From NCBI GenBank assembly GCA_028274465.1, contig CM051455.1:113683547-113747546 (forward strand): DNA of 64,000 bases, given 5' to 3'. Shown here in pieces: positions 40,313 to 52,266 of this stretch; the stretch's first letter is position 1; every line of letters begins with the position of its first letter. A program made the position numbers and the translations under genes. Under the pieces are notes generated by a model. That model had not been told where the DNA came from. It saw nothing but the letters and a program-made list of their open reading frames with translations, and ran no database searches. The stretch comes from Plantago ovata (taxonomy: Eukaryota > Streptophyta > Magnoliopsida > Lamiales > Plantaginaceae).

Positions 40313-41485
40313 TGATGAACGTGTATTTTACACTTTCATTCGAGTCTTTTTTCACCAATTTAGCTATCCTCTATGATAATTTATCTATATTATAGTGCAT
40401 TTTATTAGAATAGTGTCACGTTTCCCTTTAGTTTGCATTTTACAGGTTTTAGGTGAAAAACGTGGTTTTTCCGGGCAATTATATTGAAGAGAATGAAGAA
40501 TCGGTGTTCCGAGGATATTTTTGGAGTATCTACAAGATTTCGGATAGAATTTGAAGTCTAGAGGTCGAGTCTGAAGGCTAAAAGGTCACTAGAAGGCAAA
40601 AACCGAGTCCGAAAAGAAAAAGAAATCCAAAAACTCGTCCTTGGCCGGCTGGAACTCCCGGGCGATTCGCCCGGTGTGTGGGGCGACTCGCCCACACGTT
40701 CCGAACCCCTATATATAGTTGCTCAGCTTTCTCCGTTTTTCATACTTTCTCAGACCTTTTCTCATACTTTCTCAGACCTTTTTTCATACCTTTCTCATTA
40801 TTTTTAGGGAAGAATTCTCCAGAGCCTGTTCTGGGAATTCTTAGCATAGGAGATAGTTTTTCTTATCGATTTGGAGCTTGTGAGATCGCGATTCTTCGGA
40901 GATTGACAACCTTCGGTAACATTGTATCTCAGATTTTTCTATTTATATTTATTTATCTTTCAACATGTTTTCATTCAATCTTGGCTATGATTTATGTTGA
41001 TTGCATGACATCTATGAGTAGCTAAATATATCGTTGGTGATAGTATGTGATTTCTTAGCAAAGGGTTATTAATTATGCTGATGGCGGTAAAGCGAATCAG
41101 ACTTTGAGTTATTGCTTTATTTCTTTGATCTATCTAAGCCCTCTATCTTCGTAGTGTTGAATAAAACGGAACACATTGGACAATTCATGATCAAAGATCT
41201 CTATGCAAAACGATCGGGTACTTCATGCATGATTAATAACCGACTATGCTTTGAATGATCATACTATCACTAACTTCCATTATCTTGATAAGAAAAACCT
41301 GTGCTAAGTCGTTTGTTGATTTTATAGTTTAAGTTAGATTAGATAAAGCTAGTTATAGTCCTTAGGGATCGATACTCGAGGTTATTTTACTGCTACGATA
41401 CGGTTTTCGTTATAGTTGTGAATTGCGTTTGACTAAAATACAAATTTATTTGATTAATTAGAATCTGACAAATTCCGGTTCATCA
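40313..41485 (+). repeat. 5' LTR of gypsy X
   Basis: 1173 bp, TG...CA. Two GC-rich palindromes (40657-40693) lie directly before the TATATATA box at 40710-40717. A repeated CATACTTTCTCAGACC leader follows. Confidence 0.93.
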
Positions 41486-41488
41486 AAT

Positions 41489-41507
41489 TGGCGCCGTTGC
41501 CGTGGAC
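41489..41507 (+). other. Primer-binding site of gypsy X (tRNA-Asp type)
   Basis: TGGCGCCGTTGCCGTGGAC begins three bases after the LTR. TGGCGCCGTTGCCGGGGA is the tRNA-Asp site used by Athila-type plant elements; one base differs here. Element Y has the unchanged form. Confidence 0.8.
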
Positions 41508-41629
41508 TATACTCCTTTTTTCTGTTTAGCTTTTATATATTTTCAGCATTCAATTCCTAGTTTTAGTTGTTTTTGTTTTTTCTATTTAATCTCTCTGACA
41601 CTCCTTTCTTAGCTTGTTACAGATAGTGT

Positions 41630-42425
41630 ATGCGAAATACACGATCTAAAGGAACATCGTTTGCTGAATCAATAGATGAAATCGACAGAGTCTACCACCA
41701 AAGAAGGCGACTACTTCGACGACGTGAACTAGAGGAAATAGAGGATACCGATTTCTCTGAATCTCTACATAGTCTTTTTAAGGAAACCGTCTTAATGGCA
41801 GAAGCTAGACCACTGAAAGCATGGGTTCAACCCTCCAAGGATCGTATGAGGGGACCGGCGATTGTTCTTTCGTCTGCAACTCGAGATCTGGAAATCAAGA
41901 ACCACGCGTTCCAACAACTTCCGAGGTTCTATGGCTTAGCAAGGGAAGATGTGATGGGGGTACTTGCACGATATCAATGATTTCGTCAACCAACTTCCAC
42001 GACCCGGAGCTGAAATAACAACGGATGAGTTGAGAATGAAGGTTTTTTCTATGGGGCTTGGCGACAGAGCCAAGTCATGGTTGAGTTCTCTACCGGCGGG
42101 TTCGCTGGACACTTGGGAAAAGGTTTTTTCAACATTCATGGAGAAATACTTCCCTCACACCTTGACTACCGCGCTTAAGGCGCAAATCACTGGGTTCAAA
42201 CAAGACTATGATGAGACCATCTACACCGCGTTTGAGAGGTTCCAAGACCTCATGAACAAATACCCTCACCATGGTTTTGAGCTTTCGGATCTTGTCCAAC
42301 ACTTCTACAATGGACTGACCTTTGAGAACCAACAAGTGGTGGATTTCCAATGTCGTGGCAATATTTGGGAGGAAACCGCGGAAGCCGTCTGGGCGGTTTT
42401 CGAAAGGCTTGCTAAGGGTTCGTAA
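41630..42425 (+). pseudogene. Gypsy X gag, N-terminal part (frameshifted)
   Basis: Frame 1 (41630-41980) begins with ATG and an RRRLLRRRELEE basic block. Frame 2 (41964-42425) holds the retrotransposon gag domain (FSMGLGDRAKSWLSSLPAGSLDTWEKVFSTFMEKYFP, FYNGL). A single extra G at about 41955-41960 separates them. The same region in element Y lacks that G. A stop follows AKGS at 42423-42425. Confidence 0.85.
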
Positions 42426-42443
42426 TTCAAGAATCCAAGAGCA

Positions 42444-43160
42444 ATGGTTAGGAGACGTGGACCTGAAGCTCCACCTACTCAGGAGGCCCCTATGTATGGG
42501 GGGAATGGGGATCGATTCGAGTGCTTTACCAACGAGTTGAAACAAGTCCTCAAGAACTCCGCAGGAACAGCTATGTCAAACGAAGTTTGCCGAATATGCA
42601 AGAACTATGGGCATGGAGTTCATATGTGTAGATCGGAGCTCGCATATGATGATGACAATTGGGTTCAAGGAGGCGAAGAGGAAGCCTTTGCTACGGAATT
42701 CGGTACTCAAGAAGCTAGCTACGGACAAGATGGTAGGAATCCTCGAGGTGGATTTTGGAGAAGAGGGTTCCGGAGCAATCGAGGATATGCACCGGCTAGC
42801 CAAACTTATGGCCCTAACCAAGACCGTAGTAGGCTTAACTATGGTAATGATCACTGTGAAAATCTCGCTCCCAAAGGGAAACCGAAGTCGAAGACAGCTC
42901 TACTCATGGAGAACTTGCAAAAGATGGTTGATCACACTCAAAGTTTTCTTAAGCGTTATGAAGAAGATTCTGAGAAGACTAGGGCGAGGCTTGATCGATT
43001 GGAAGATAGCACTAGGCTTGCCCATCAAAAGATGCAAGAGCTGATTGACCGTGGAGCAAGTAGGGAGCAAGGGAAGTTGCCTAGCAACACTGAGAAGTCG
43101 ATGTCCATTACCTTGGTGGGTGATCTTCCTGTTGAAATCACCATCAAGAAAGTCGCTTAA
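42444..43160 (+). pseudogene. Gypsy X gag, C-terminal part with zinc knuckle
   Basis: 238 codons. CCHC knuckle CRICKNYGHGVHMC (residues about 48-61), a Gly/Arg/Asn-rich stretch, then a predicted coiled coil (MENLQKMVDHTQSFLKRYEE onward). It ends at a TAA after KKVA where element Y reads on into protease. Confidence 0.88.
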
Positions 43161-43790
43161 TGTGAGCGTTGCAAGGATGAAGAACCCCCACTAGCCAAGG
43201 AAGAAGAGAAGGACCTTGGTTCTGATGAGAGTGAAGAGGAGCAAGAGGATCCCGAACCAATCCCTCAAAGTTTCGATGTTAAGGTCGGGATTGGTGAACT
43301 TGAAGATGTTCGTGCTACACTAGATACGGGATCTTACTCTAATGTGCTCCCAATGAATGTGTTTGAGAAGAGTAGCCTTGAAAAACTATCTGAGCATAAG
43401 GCTATTGTGCAACTGGCAGATGGATCCTTTGTGAGACCCGAAGGCGTTGTGAAGAACGTATTGGTTAAGATTGGTGAAGCATCCGTGTACACCAACTTTG
43501 TAGTTATGCCGGCGTCTACACCTGGGATGGGGGATGTTGTTCTCTTGGGGCGAACGTTCTTGACTAAGCTACGCTCCGTGATAGACATCTACCGAAGAAC
43601 TTGCACCATTGAGGTGGATGGCAAGCGACATGTGTTGCGAGCCGTATCTGATCCAAATATTCACTTCAATGCTTCTCACACCGTTAACTATTTTGGTCTT
43701 GCTGTCTATGTTCATTCTCATTCACAGGTTCGTGGCATGAGGAGGAGATACATGAAGGGGAAGTCTATTACCCTCAAGAAGAAGAGCTAG
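43161..43790 (+). pseudogene. Gypsy X aspartic protease
   Basis: Continues the frame after the stop at 43158-43160. A CERC motif and a run of acidic residues precede the retropepsin core, with the catalytic triad in ATLDTGSYSNVLP and the second conserved block VVLLGRTFL. It ends at 43788-43790 with a lysine-rich tail. No polymerase domain follows. Confidence 0.85.
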
Positions 43791-44842
43791 AGAAAGAAGA
43801 AGTCGAGTCAAAGACTGTAAACAATGGCGCTATCTGGGAGGCAACCCGGAGTTTTTATCGCTTTTTTACCGCTTTATTGCATGCATTCATACATTGAAAA
43901 ATTTGCTTTTCTTATGTGAATTTGTTCGTCTCTGTGTCGTTTGTGCTTATGTTTATGTTTGAGTGAACTTTTTCGAGTGTTTCTCATAAGAAGAATGGTT
44001 TTCGGGGATAAAAACTACGTTTTTTCGAAAAATTCGTCTAGGTGGGGGGCGAATCACCCCACATGTGGGGCGATTTGCCCCACACGGGGTGGATCGCCCC
44101 ACACACGGGGCGACTCGCCCCGTAGTATCTAGAAGTAGAAAAACGGGGGTCACCCCCTTTTTCCTCAATTCTCCATCTTCTTCACTTTCTTACTCCTAAA
44201 AATCCCAAAAAATCGAAAATTCTTCAATCTTTCATAAAACCTTCAATCTTCCATCAAATTTTGTGTTCTTTAGCTTTAATCGAAGCCCATTACGTGCTCT
44301 TTCTTTTCACCCGAACAACTTTCACACTAGTGCATTCGTTTTCCAGATCTGAGGTATCTTCACATGAACCCTAATTTTTCAAATTTGGGGGTTTTCTGAT
44401 TTATGCTTCAATTAGGCTTATATGATGTATGGGTTGGTTGTTTGTGTGATTAGAAACGTTATTCACTATCAATTGCATGTTCAATTATGCTTGGTTTGTT
44501 GGTTTGAGAATTTTGCTACTAGATATCTATATCTCGTTATGCAATGTTTCTTTTCCTTCCATTCCGTACATATGATTGTATTTACTCATGTGATAATGAT
44601 GGACATGATGGTAGAATGCATGATTGATGAGTTTGAGGATTTGTGATGCTAGAATTTTTGCTACTATAGTATGAATTGAGCCTTATGATTTAAGGCTATT
44701 TGTTGTCTAGAAAGAGCTTAATGTGATATGTTACATGTCTTCGATATGTTGGTATGTTGCTTTTAGTTCTAGAAGTAGCTAGACTAGACATGGAGGTTTT
44801 GAGGAGTTCGATTGGTGTTGTTATCACTCGTGCGTTTCACTC
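43791..44842 (+). other. Non-coding stretch between protease and second ORF of gypsy X
   Basis: No gene. It contains GCGCTATCTGGGAGGCAACC (about 43829-43848), a motif that in full Athila-like elements I recall after pol. It also contains four GC-rich palindromes (44044-44121) and a pyrimidine-rich leader. Pol appears to have been deleted between the protease and this motif. Confidence 0.6.
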
Positions 44843-47136
44843 TTGCATTTGCATATGCATAAATCTGTTTTATTGTACGAGGTACTAATAGGTGTTTGTA
44901 GGAACCATGTCACAAAGGGAGATGAGCACTTCCGTTTGGGTACAATGAGATATTGGAGGCGGTTCGATTACAACCATGTCGAGGGGTTTGACAAGGACGT
45001 TTTCCATGAGTTCTATGTTGGGTCTACTAGTCTTCAAGAGAAGGAGAGTGATCTCGTTAGAGGTGCGTTCGAGCCATGGCCTTCTGCAACAACTGCGAGG
45101 TTTATCCATAAGGAGGAACAAGAATCCACCAGGAGTGAGCACTCTTATGTCTATTCACGTACCACTGAAGGGATTGAAACCAATATTACGGCAGAAATCT
45201 TTCACAAGGACTGCAAGGTCCGAGTGAATAGGAAGGAGCCGGGCGGACTCATCACATCAGATTCAGTCTTGAGTCGACAGTGGTGATGAAGTTCCGAATC
45301 TCTAACTTGATTCCAAAACATAATGACATGGACACCCAGCCCCTCTTTGGGGTGCCCTGATGAACCGCGGATGTCGTGCTCCGAATTCAAGCAAATAATA
45401 TTTGTTATTTAGCCAAAGGCAATCCACAACTACAACGAAAACCGTAGTGTAGCAGTAGAATGACTCGAGTGTCGTTCTCTCAGGACTATAACTAGCTTTA
45501 TCAAATCTAATTTGGTATATAAAAACAACAAACAGATAGCAAAGGGGTTTTTCTAACAGATAATGGAGATTGGTGATAGTATGATCCTTCAAAGCATAAC
45601 GGGTCGATAATCATGCATAAATTCCTCGGTCTTGCATAGAGATCTTTGAATCAATCTAGTGTCCTGTTGCAATTATTAAGCACTACGAAGATAACTGGTC
45701 TGACAAGTCAATCACTATTGTCCTAATGTGTTCCGTAATTATTCAACACTACGAAGATAAACTCGCGCCCAGGTCGACAAGTGTCCAATTGAGCATAATA
45801 ATTAATACAACATACGAGAATTTAGGCTGTGCCTGATCAACGAAATAAAGCAATGACACGGAGTATAATGCGCGATATAGCCATTAGCATGATTATCTTC
45901 CCTTCGCTAAGAATTCACATACTACCACCAACGATAAGTTTAGCTACTCATAATAGGCATGCAATCAACAGAAATCATAGAAGAAAACATATTGAAAGAT
46001 ATATAAAATAAGTAGATTAAACTGTAAGATACAAGTTACCGAAGGTTGTCAATTTCCGAAGAATTGCGATCCTACGAGCTCCAATCCGCTATGAAAAAGT
46101 GTCCCCTAAGCTACGAACTCTCAGGACAGGCCCCGGGAAGTTCCTACCTAAAACTACAGAGAGAGGTGAGAAAGTAGGTCTGGAAAAGTATGATTTTCGG
46201 AGAAAACTGAGCAACTATATATAGGCTTCGAATTACTGTGGGGCGGTTCGCCCCACACACCGGGCAGTTCGCCCGGTGTGGGGCGGTTCGCCCCACATCT
46301 GCGGCGGTTTGCCCCGTAGTATTTCTCGCGGAATTCCACGTTTTCGACGCGTTTTTGGATTTCTTCTCCTTTTCGGACTCGGTTTCTGACTTCTAGTGGC
46401 CTTCTAACCTCCAGATTCGGCCCCTAGACTTCAATTCCTATCCGGAAACCTTCAGATACTCCAAATAGGCTTCTGGAACACCAATTCCTTGTCAACTTCA
46501 ATATAATTGCCCGGAAATCCTCGAATTTCAACCAAAACCTGTAAAATAAAATCTAAAGGGAAACGTGACACTATTCTAATAAAATGCATTAAAATATAGC
46601 TAAATTAACATAGAGGATAGGTAAAATAGGTGAAAAAGACTCGAATGAAAGTGTAAAATACACATTCATCATGCCCCTCGACTGCTTATTGAGGGAGCAC
46701 CATATAGACATCGGGAGCATCAACCGTAGAGAATGTGGGCAACATTGGGCAAAGAAGAAGAAGACCTTTGAGTATCCGAGCAGCTTACTGTAAGTTCCAT
46801 GGGGTAGAGAACGTTGGTGAGGGAGACTCTAAGAGCACAACTCTTTCCCCTTCAATAGTTCACGGGCTATTAGAGAGATACCGGATGGAAAACCCTATAA
46901 CTGCAGCGGCTAATCTTGAGGATTCTCTTCGACAATGCAATGATGGTGGTGACAATGAAGACAATAGGGACAATGAGGATGCCATGAATACTGATGGAGG
47001 AGTTGGTCCTATCCGATCTATTAGGGGAACTACCACCACCACCACGAGCCCCGATGATCACCAACAAGGGCCCTCGAGCAATCTCAATACCTTATATCTA
47101 ATGTACTCAGCCGACCGAGGCCAAACCATGCGGTAA
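44843..47136 (+). pseudogene. Gypsy X second ORF (Transposase_32-like), split by a solo LTR
   Basis: Left part 44843-45357, right part 46677-47136. It shows FDKDVFHEFYVGSTSLQEKESDLVRGAFEPW, like the plant 'putative transposon protein' domain (PF20167-like), then NLIPKHND. The LTR falls in the codons after GV-P, and the homologous text LDCLLREHHIDIG resumes at 46677. A stop/shift near 45286 breaks the left part as well. The N-terminus is shorter than in element Y. Function unknown. It sits at the env position of Athila-like elements. Confidence 0.7.
45358..46671 (-). mobile_element. Solo LTR of the same gypsy family
   Basis: 1314 bp, reverse orientation to X, TGATGAACC...TTCATCA. Flanked by TGCCC at 45353-45357 and 46672-46676. 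It carries its own palindrome cluster (46236-46318) and TATATATAG on the minus strand. It resembles the LTR at 58444-59685 more than the LTRs of X. Confidence 0.92.
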
Positions 47137-48655
47137 CATCTAGTATCACATCTTATTACCTCATTCTCTTATTGCTAGGAACTAGCTTTAAATTCATGAG
47201 GGGGGATGGGATTTAAGTGAACTAGTGTTGTTAGTTTGTAGCTTGCCATTGATGGTTTAGAGCTTGACATTGGTAGGATGAGTATAGTACCTTGCATGTT
47301 TATCCGTTTGCATTTGCATTTGCACGTTTACCGCTTTCTTAGTATTTAGTTTCATACACTACATTCATCCTAGTCTAGTCTTGCATGTTTTATGTGGAGT
47401 TTATTGCCAAATTTTTTGAACTTTTTTATTGGGTAGATTAACTAATTATGACATTAATCATATGCTTCATCTCTATGAATTTGTTTGAGGTTTTTCTCGC
47501 TTCGCTTGTCACATTTATGTTTGCACTTAGTCCAACTTGGTAGTCTCGACATCACTTAGTGGTGTTTTCTCTACTGCGGTTCACGAAGGCCTTTATAATA
47601 GGATGATGCATGTTAGGATCTTATGGTTGTTTTTCGGAGTAATTATGTACCTAAGAGGCAACAAGTCTTCACCTTGCTTTGAGATTGCTAAAGGCCTAGG
47701 AAGGAGGTAGTGTGAGATTGTGTGATCCTTTGTTTGCAACCTATTCTTTCGAATAGGTTTGGGGAGGGGGTTACGCTATCATTAGACTTGTTTTTTCGAT
47801 TTTTAGTGTGTGTTGTGAATTTATTTTCCTTTTTCGTAAAGTTTGTACTCCAACCTATTCTTTCGAATAGGTTTGGGGAGGTCGTTTGTGTGCCATTTTA
47901 ATTTCTTTTTCGTTGTGCTACTGCTGGCTAAAAAAAAAAAAAGACAAAAAAAAGAAGAAAAAGAAACATTCCAGAAAAAAAAGGAAAATCTGGAAAAGAA
48001 AAAAAAAGAGAAAAGACCCCAAAAAATCAAAGAAGGGTCCAAAAAAGCCAAAAAGCAGTTTAGCAAAGTGTTTGTCTCATTTTTTCAATTCTTGTAATGT
48101 TCATAATCGAGTTGTATTTTTTGTCTTTTGTTTGTCTGAGTGTCATCTGTGTTCTAGACCACCCTCGTCCTGCCATTCAGGAAGTGGTTAATAGCTTAAG
48201 GCTTTGCTTGAAAGATGGGTAGAATAGGGGAGTGTTATCTTTTTTAGGGAACCCTCCTTCGTTTGATGAGAGCCAGTATTGGTTCGACCTCTTTGAGGAA
48301 AAGTCTTAACTTGGTGAACAGTAGTAAGTCCTCAGTTTCATAGGCACGGGACATCCATTCGTATTTTAACATGTTTCATTACGTCGTCAGTGACTAGGTC
48401 CAGGTAGAGAATGTTACGAGAGACTATCTTGGTTGACATAAGTGCTTATGTGAATGTGTATGAGTCAATCGAGGCATTCTTCAACCTATATCCATGTTAT
48501 GATTTGTATGGTTTTTGTTCATAAGTTTTTTGATAGATTCAATAGATTAGTTCATTTCATTTGGCATGAGACTCCATTTTTTGTGTTGCATTGTTTTTTG
48601 CATTAGAGTCTAGCTTAGTTGCTTGAGGACAAGCAAAGGTTCAGTTTGGGGAGTT
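47137..48655 (+). other. 3' non-coding region of gypsy X
   Basis: No gene. It holds two copies of the hairpin ACCTATTC-TTTC-GAATAGGT (47739-47758 and 47853-47872), each followed by TTTGGGGAGG. An A-rich tract lies at about 47929-48060. The terminal polypurine tract TTTGGGGAG lies directly before the LTR at 48656. ORFs in the A-rich tract are low-complexity. Confidence 0.75.
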
Positions 48656-49899
48656 TGATGAACGTGTATTTTACACTTTCATTCGAGTCTTTTTTCACCA
48701 ATTTAGCTATCCTCTATGATAATTTAGCTATATTATAGTGCATTTTATTAGAATAGTGTCACGTTTCCCTCTAGTTTGCATTTTACAGGTTTTAGGTGAA
48801 AAACGTGGTTTTCCGGGCAATTATATTGAAGAGAACGAAGAATCGGTGTTCCGAGGACATTTTTGGAGTATCTAGAAGATTTCAGATAGGATTTGAAGTC
48901 TAGAGGTCGAGTTTGAAGGCTAAAAGGTCACTAGAAAGCAAAAACGAGTCCGAAAAGGAAAAGAAATCCAAAAACGCGTTGAAAACGCGTCCTTGGCCGG
49001 CTGGAACTCCCGGGCGATTCGCCCGGGACGTGGGGCGGTTCGCCCCACACCAGGCGATTCGCCCGGTGTGTGGGGCGACTCGCCCCACACGTTCCGAACC
49101 CCTATATATAGTTGCTCAGTTTTCTCCGTTTTTCATACTTTCCCAGACCGTTTTTCATACTTTCTCAGACCTTTTTTCATACTTTCTCATACCTTTTTTC
49201 ATACCTTTCTCATTAGTTTTAGGGAAGAATTCTCCAGAGCCTGTTCTGGGAATTCTTAGCATAAGAGATAGTTTTTCTTATCGATTTGGAGCTTGTGAGA
49301 TCGCGATTCTTTGGAGATTGACAACCTTCGGTAACATTGTATCTCAGATTTTTCTATTTATATTTATTTATCTTTCAACATGTTTTCATTCAATCTTGCT
49401 ATGATTTCTGTTGATTGCATGACATCTATGAGTAGCTAAATCTATCGTTGGTGATAATATGTGATTTCTTAGTGAAGGGTTATTAATTATGCTGATGGCG
49501 GTAAAGCGAATCAGACTTTGAGTTATTGCTTTATTTCTTTGATCTATCTAAGCCCTCTATCTTCGTAGTGTTGAATAAAACGGAACACATTGGACAATTC
49601 TTGATCAAAGATCTCTATGCAAAACGATCGGGTACTTCATGCATGATTAATAACCCACTATGCTTTGAATGATCATACTATCACTAACTTCCATTATCTT
49701 GATAAGAAAAACCTGTGCTAAGTCATTTGTTGATTTTATAGTTTAAGTTAGATTAGATAAAGCTAGTTATAGTCCTTAGAGATCGACACTCGAGGTTATT
49801 TTACTGCTACGCTACGGTTTTCGTTGTAGTTGTGAATTGCCTTTGGCTAAAAAATAAATTTATTTGATTAATTAGAATCTGACAAATTCCGGTTCATCA
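48656..49899 (+). repeat. 3' LTR of gypsy X
   Basis: 1244 bp. Differs from the 5' LTR mainly by two extra palindromes (49009-49090 holds four) and an extra CATACTTTCTCA unit. TATATATA at about 49103-49110. Confidence 0.93.
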
Positions 49900-49904
49900 G
49901 TGCG

Positions 49905-51078
49905 TCTTCAACCTTGAAGCACGATTAACAACTCAATTCACCATGTAATTGTGAAAGCTAACTTGTCCAAAAAAACCTTCTATTTTATGGACATACTTGT
50001 AAAGAATAGAAGATGGAGAAAGTAATTTAGTTACTTCGATGTTGTTACCAATCTTGTGCTACATTTATCCAACACTGGTGTTGAGAATAGCAAAGTACTT
50101 GCGAAAATTTAACCAACACATGTGTTGATGAAAACAATGGACTTATTAAGTCTATTTGCAATGAGATGGTTGTTGACTTTTGGTTTACTAGAAAAATGTG
50201 GGGAGGGGCTATCCTAATGGCCAAAGAAATTCTTAACAGAATATCCACATGAATAACAACAAGACTCTATATAAGTTATGGAGTATGGTCATTCCCCAAC
50301 TATATAAGTGATGGACTATGGTCATTCCCCAACTTACAATTACCTCAAAGTGTGGGGACGTTTGGCAAAGGTTGAAATGCCCAAACGTAACAGAACATGA
50401 TTGGTCCAACGTATTACTTCTTAGTCCATCGGTCTAAGGTAAGTAATATTCATGTGGGGACAATCAATGAGACAAGAAATGAGGAAATTTCTTGAAGATA
50501 CCTTGAGTGACCTTGCTGACAATGAACATTCTGCACCAAATGAATGGGACGGATCAAATGTGGGGACCCCTAGCATTGTATCTAGTTCAAGTCAAGAGAT
50601 AACCAAGACTCATGATCTTGAAACTAGTGGTTTTCTTGAATATTCAATGCAAGAGATAACAAAGGCTCATGACATTGAAATCGGTGGAAATAACATGCTA
50701 GTGATTCAATGCAAGAGAATACAAAGGCTCATGGCATTGAAACTAAACAACAAATATTTGATCCAAATTTTCTAACCTTGTTTGGTAGAAGATATCTGAA
50801 AACAAAGAAATTGTCTATTGTTGATACTCCTTCTTGGAAGGATGTCATCGAAAGTGAATAGGTTCTAACCTACAAAATCAAGTTTGGCAACTAGTTGATC
50901 TTCCTCCCGGAATGAAATCGCTAGCTAGGTTGCAAGCAAGTGCGGTGTTGATTAAAAGTAGGAAACAAGTGGAACTATTTACGCAACCATGATACGGATA
51001 ACATCCATAAGAGCGTTCATCGTCATAGCAACCTTGCAAGACTTTGAGATACCTCACATGGATGTTAAGGTAGCCTTC
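49905..51078 (+). pseudogene. Copia W integrase and reverse transcriptase pieces
   Basis: No intact ORF. Recognisable copia text: KMWGGAILMAKEILNRIS and NYLKVWGRLAKVEMPK (integrase end), then VWQLVDLPPGMK and ITSIRAFIVIATLQDFEIPHMDVKVAF (reverse transcriptase start). Between them a 108-codon frame (50452-50775) has three copies of an EITKTHDLE-like repeat. Element Y begins right after GTAGCCTTC. Confidence 0.75.
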
Positions 51079-52266
51079 TGATGAACCGGAATTTGTCAGA
51101 TTCTAATTAATCAAATAAATTCGTATTTAGCCAAAGGCAATTCACAAGTACAACGAAAACCGTAGTGTAGCAGTAAAATAACCTCGAGTGTCGATCTCTA
51201 AGGACTATAACTAGCTTTATCTAATCTAACTTAAACTATAAAATCAACAAACGACTTAGCACAGGTTTTTCTTATCAGATAATGGAAGTTAGTGATAGTA
51301 TGATCATTCAAAGCATAGCAGGTCAATAATCATGCATGAAGTACCCGATCGTTTTGCATAGAGATCTTTGATTAATGAATTGTCAAATTGTGTTCCGTTA
51401 TTATTCAACACTACGAAGATAGAGATTTTAGATAGATCAAAGAAATAAAACAATAACTCAAAGTCTGATTCGCTTTACCGCCATCAGCATAATTATTAAC
51501 CAGCTAAGAATCACATACTATCACCAACGATAAATTTAGCTACTCATAGATGACATGCAATCAACAGAAATCATAGCAAGATTGAATGAAAACATGTTGA
51601 AAGATAAATAAATATGAATAGAAAAACTGTAAGATACAATGAAACCGAAGGTTGTCAATCTCCGAAGAATCGCGATCTTACAAGCTCCAAAACGATAAGA
51701 AAAAGTGTCTCCTATCCTAAGAATCCCCAGAACAGGCTCTGGAGAATTCCTACCTAAAACTAATGAGAAAGGTGAGAGAAAAGGTCTGAGAAAGTATGAA
51801 AAATGGAGAAAACTTAGCAACTATATATAGGGGTTCGGCAGGTGTGGGGCGAGTCGCCCCACACACCGGGCGAATCGCCTGGTGTGGGGCGAACCGCCCC
51901 ACGTCCCGGGCAAATCGCCCGGGACCTCCAGCCGGCCTTTGACGCGTTTTTGGATTTCTTTTCCTTTTCGGACTCGGTTTTTGCCTTCTAGTGACCTTTT
52001 AGCCTTCAGACTCGACCCCTAGACTTCAAATCCTATCCGGAATCTTCTAGATACTCCAAAAATGCCTTCGGAACACCAATTCCTCGTCCACTTCAATATA
52101 ATTGCCCGGAAAACCTCGTTTTTCATCCAAAACCTGTAAAATACAAACTAAAGGGAAACGTGACACTATTCTAATAAAATGCATTAAAATATAGCTATAT
52201 TAACATAGAGGATAGCTAAATTGGTGAAAAAAGACTCGAATGAAAGTGTAAAATACACGTTCATCA
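51079..52266 (-). repeat. 3' LTR of gypsy Y
   Basis: 1188 bp, TGATGAACC...GTTCATCA on the plus strand. Very close to the LTRs of X (same ATCTAATCTAACTTAAAC block) and less like 58444-59685. Four palindromes at 51841-51925. Confidence 0.92.

Larger units (their letters stand above)
40313..49899 (+). mobile_element. Gypsy element X (Athila-like), non-autonomous
   Basis: 9.6 kb, plus strand. LTRs 40313-41485 and 48656-49899 with TGATGAAC...GTTCATCA ends. Target duplication GTGCG at 40308-40312 and 49900-49904. A tRNA-Asp-type primer site follows the first LTR, and a polypurine tract precedes the second. It encodes gag plus protease and a second ORF. No reverse transcriptase, RNase H or integrase is present. 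It contains a solo LTR (45358-46671) of the same family in the other orientation. Confidence 0.93.
38223..51078 (+). mobile_element. Degenerate Ty1/copia element W, host of the gypsy nest
   Basis: Plus-strand copia remnant. LTR 38223-39412, decayed internal sequence 39413-40312, then gypsy element X (40313-49899), then 49905-51078 with recognisable integrase and reverse transcriptase pieces. The reading stops inside the reverse transcriptase block M-D-V-K-V-A-F, where gypsy element Y begins. The remainder must lie beyond the Y/Z complex, outside the window. Confidence 0.7.

Noticed and set aside
47821..48191. Lysine-rich ORFs in the A-rich tract of gypsy X
   Set aside because: Low-complexity translation of poly-A/G; the same tract in Y and Z is not conserved as coding.
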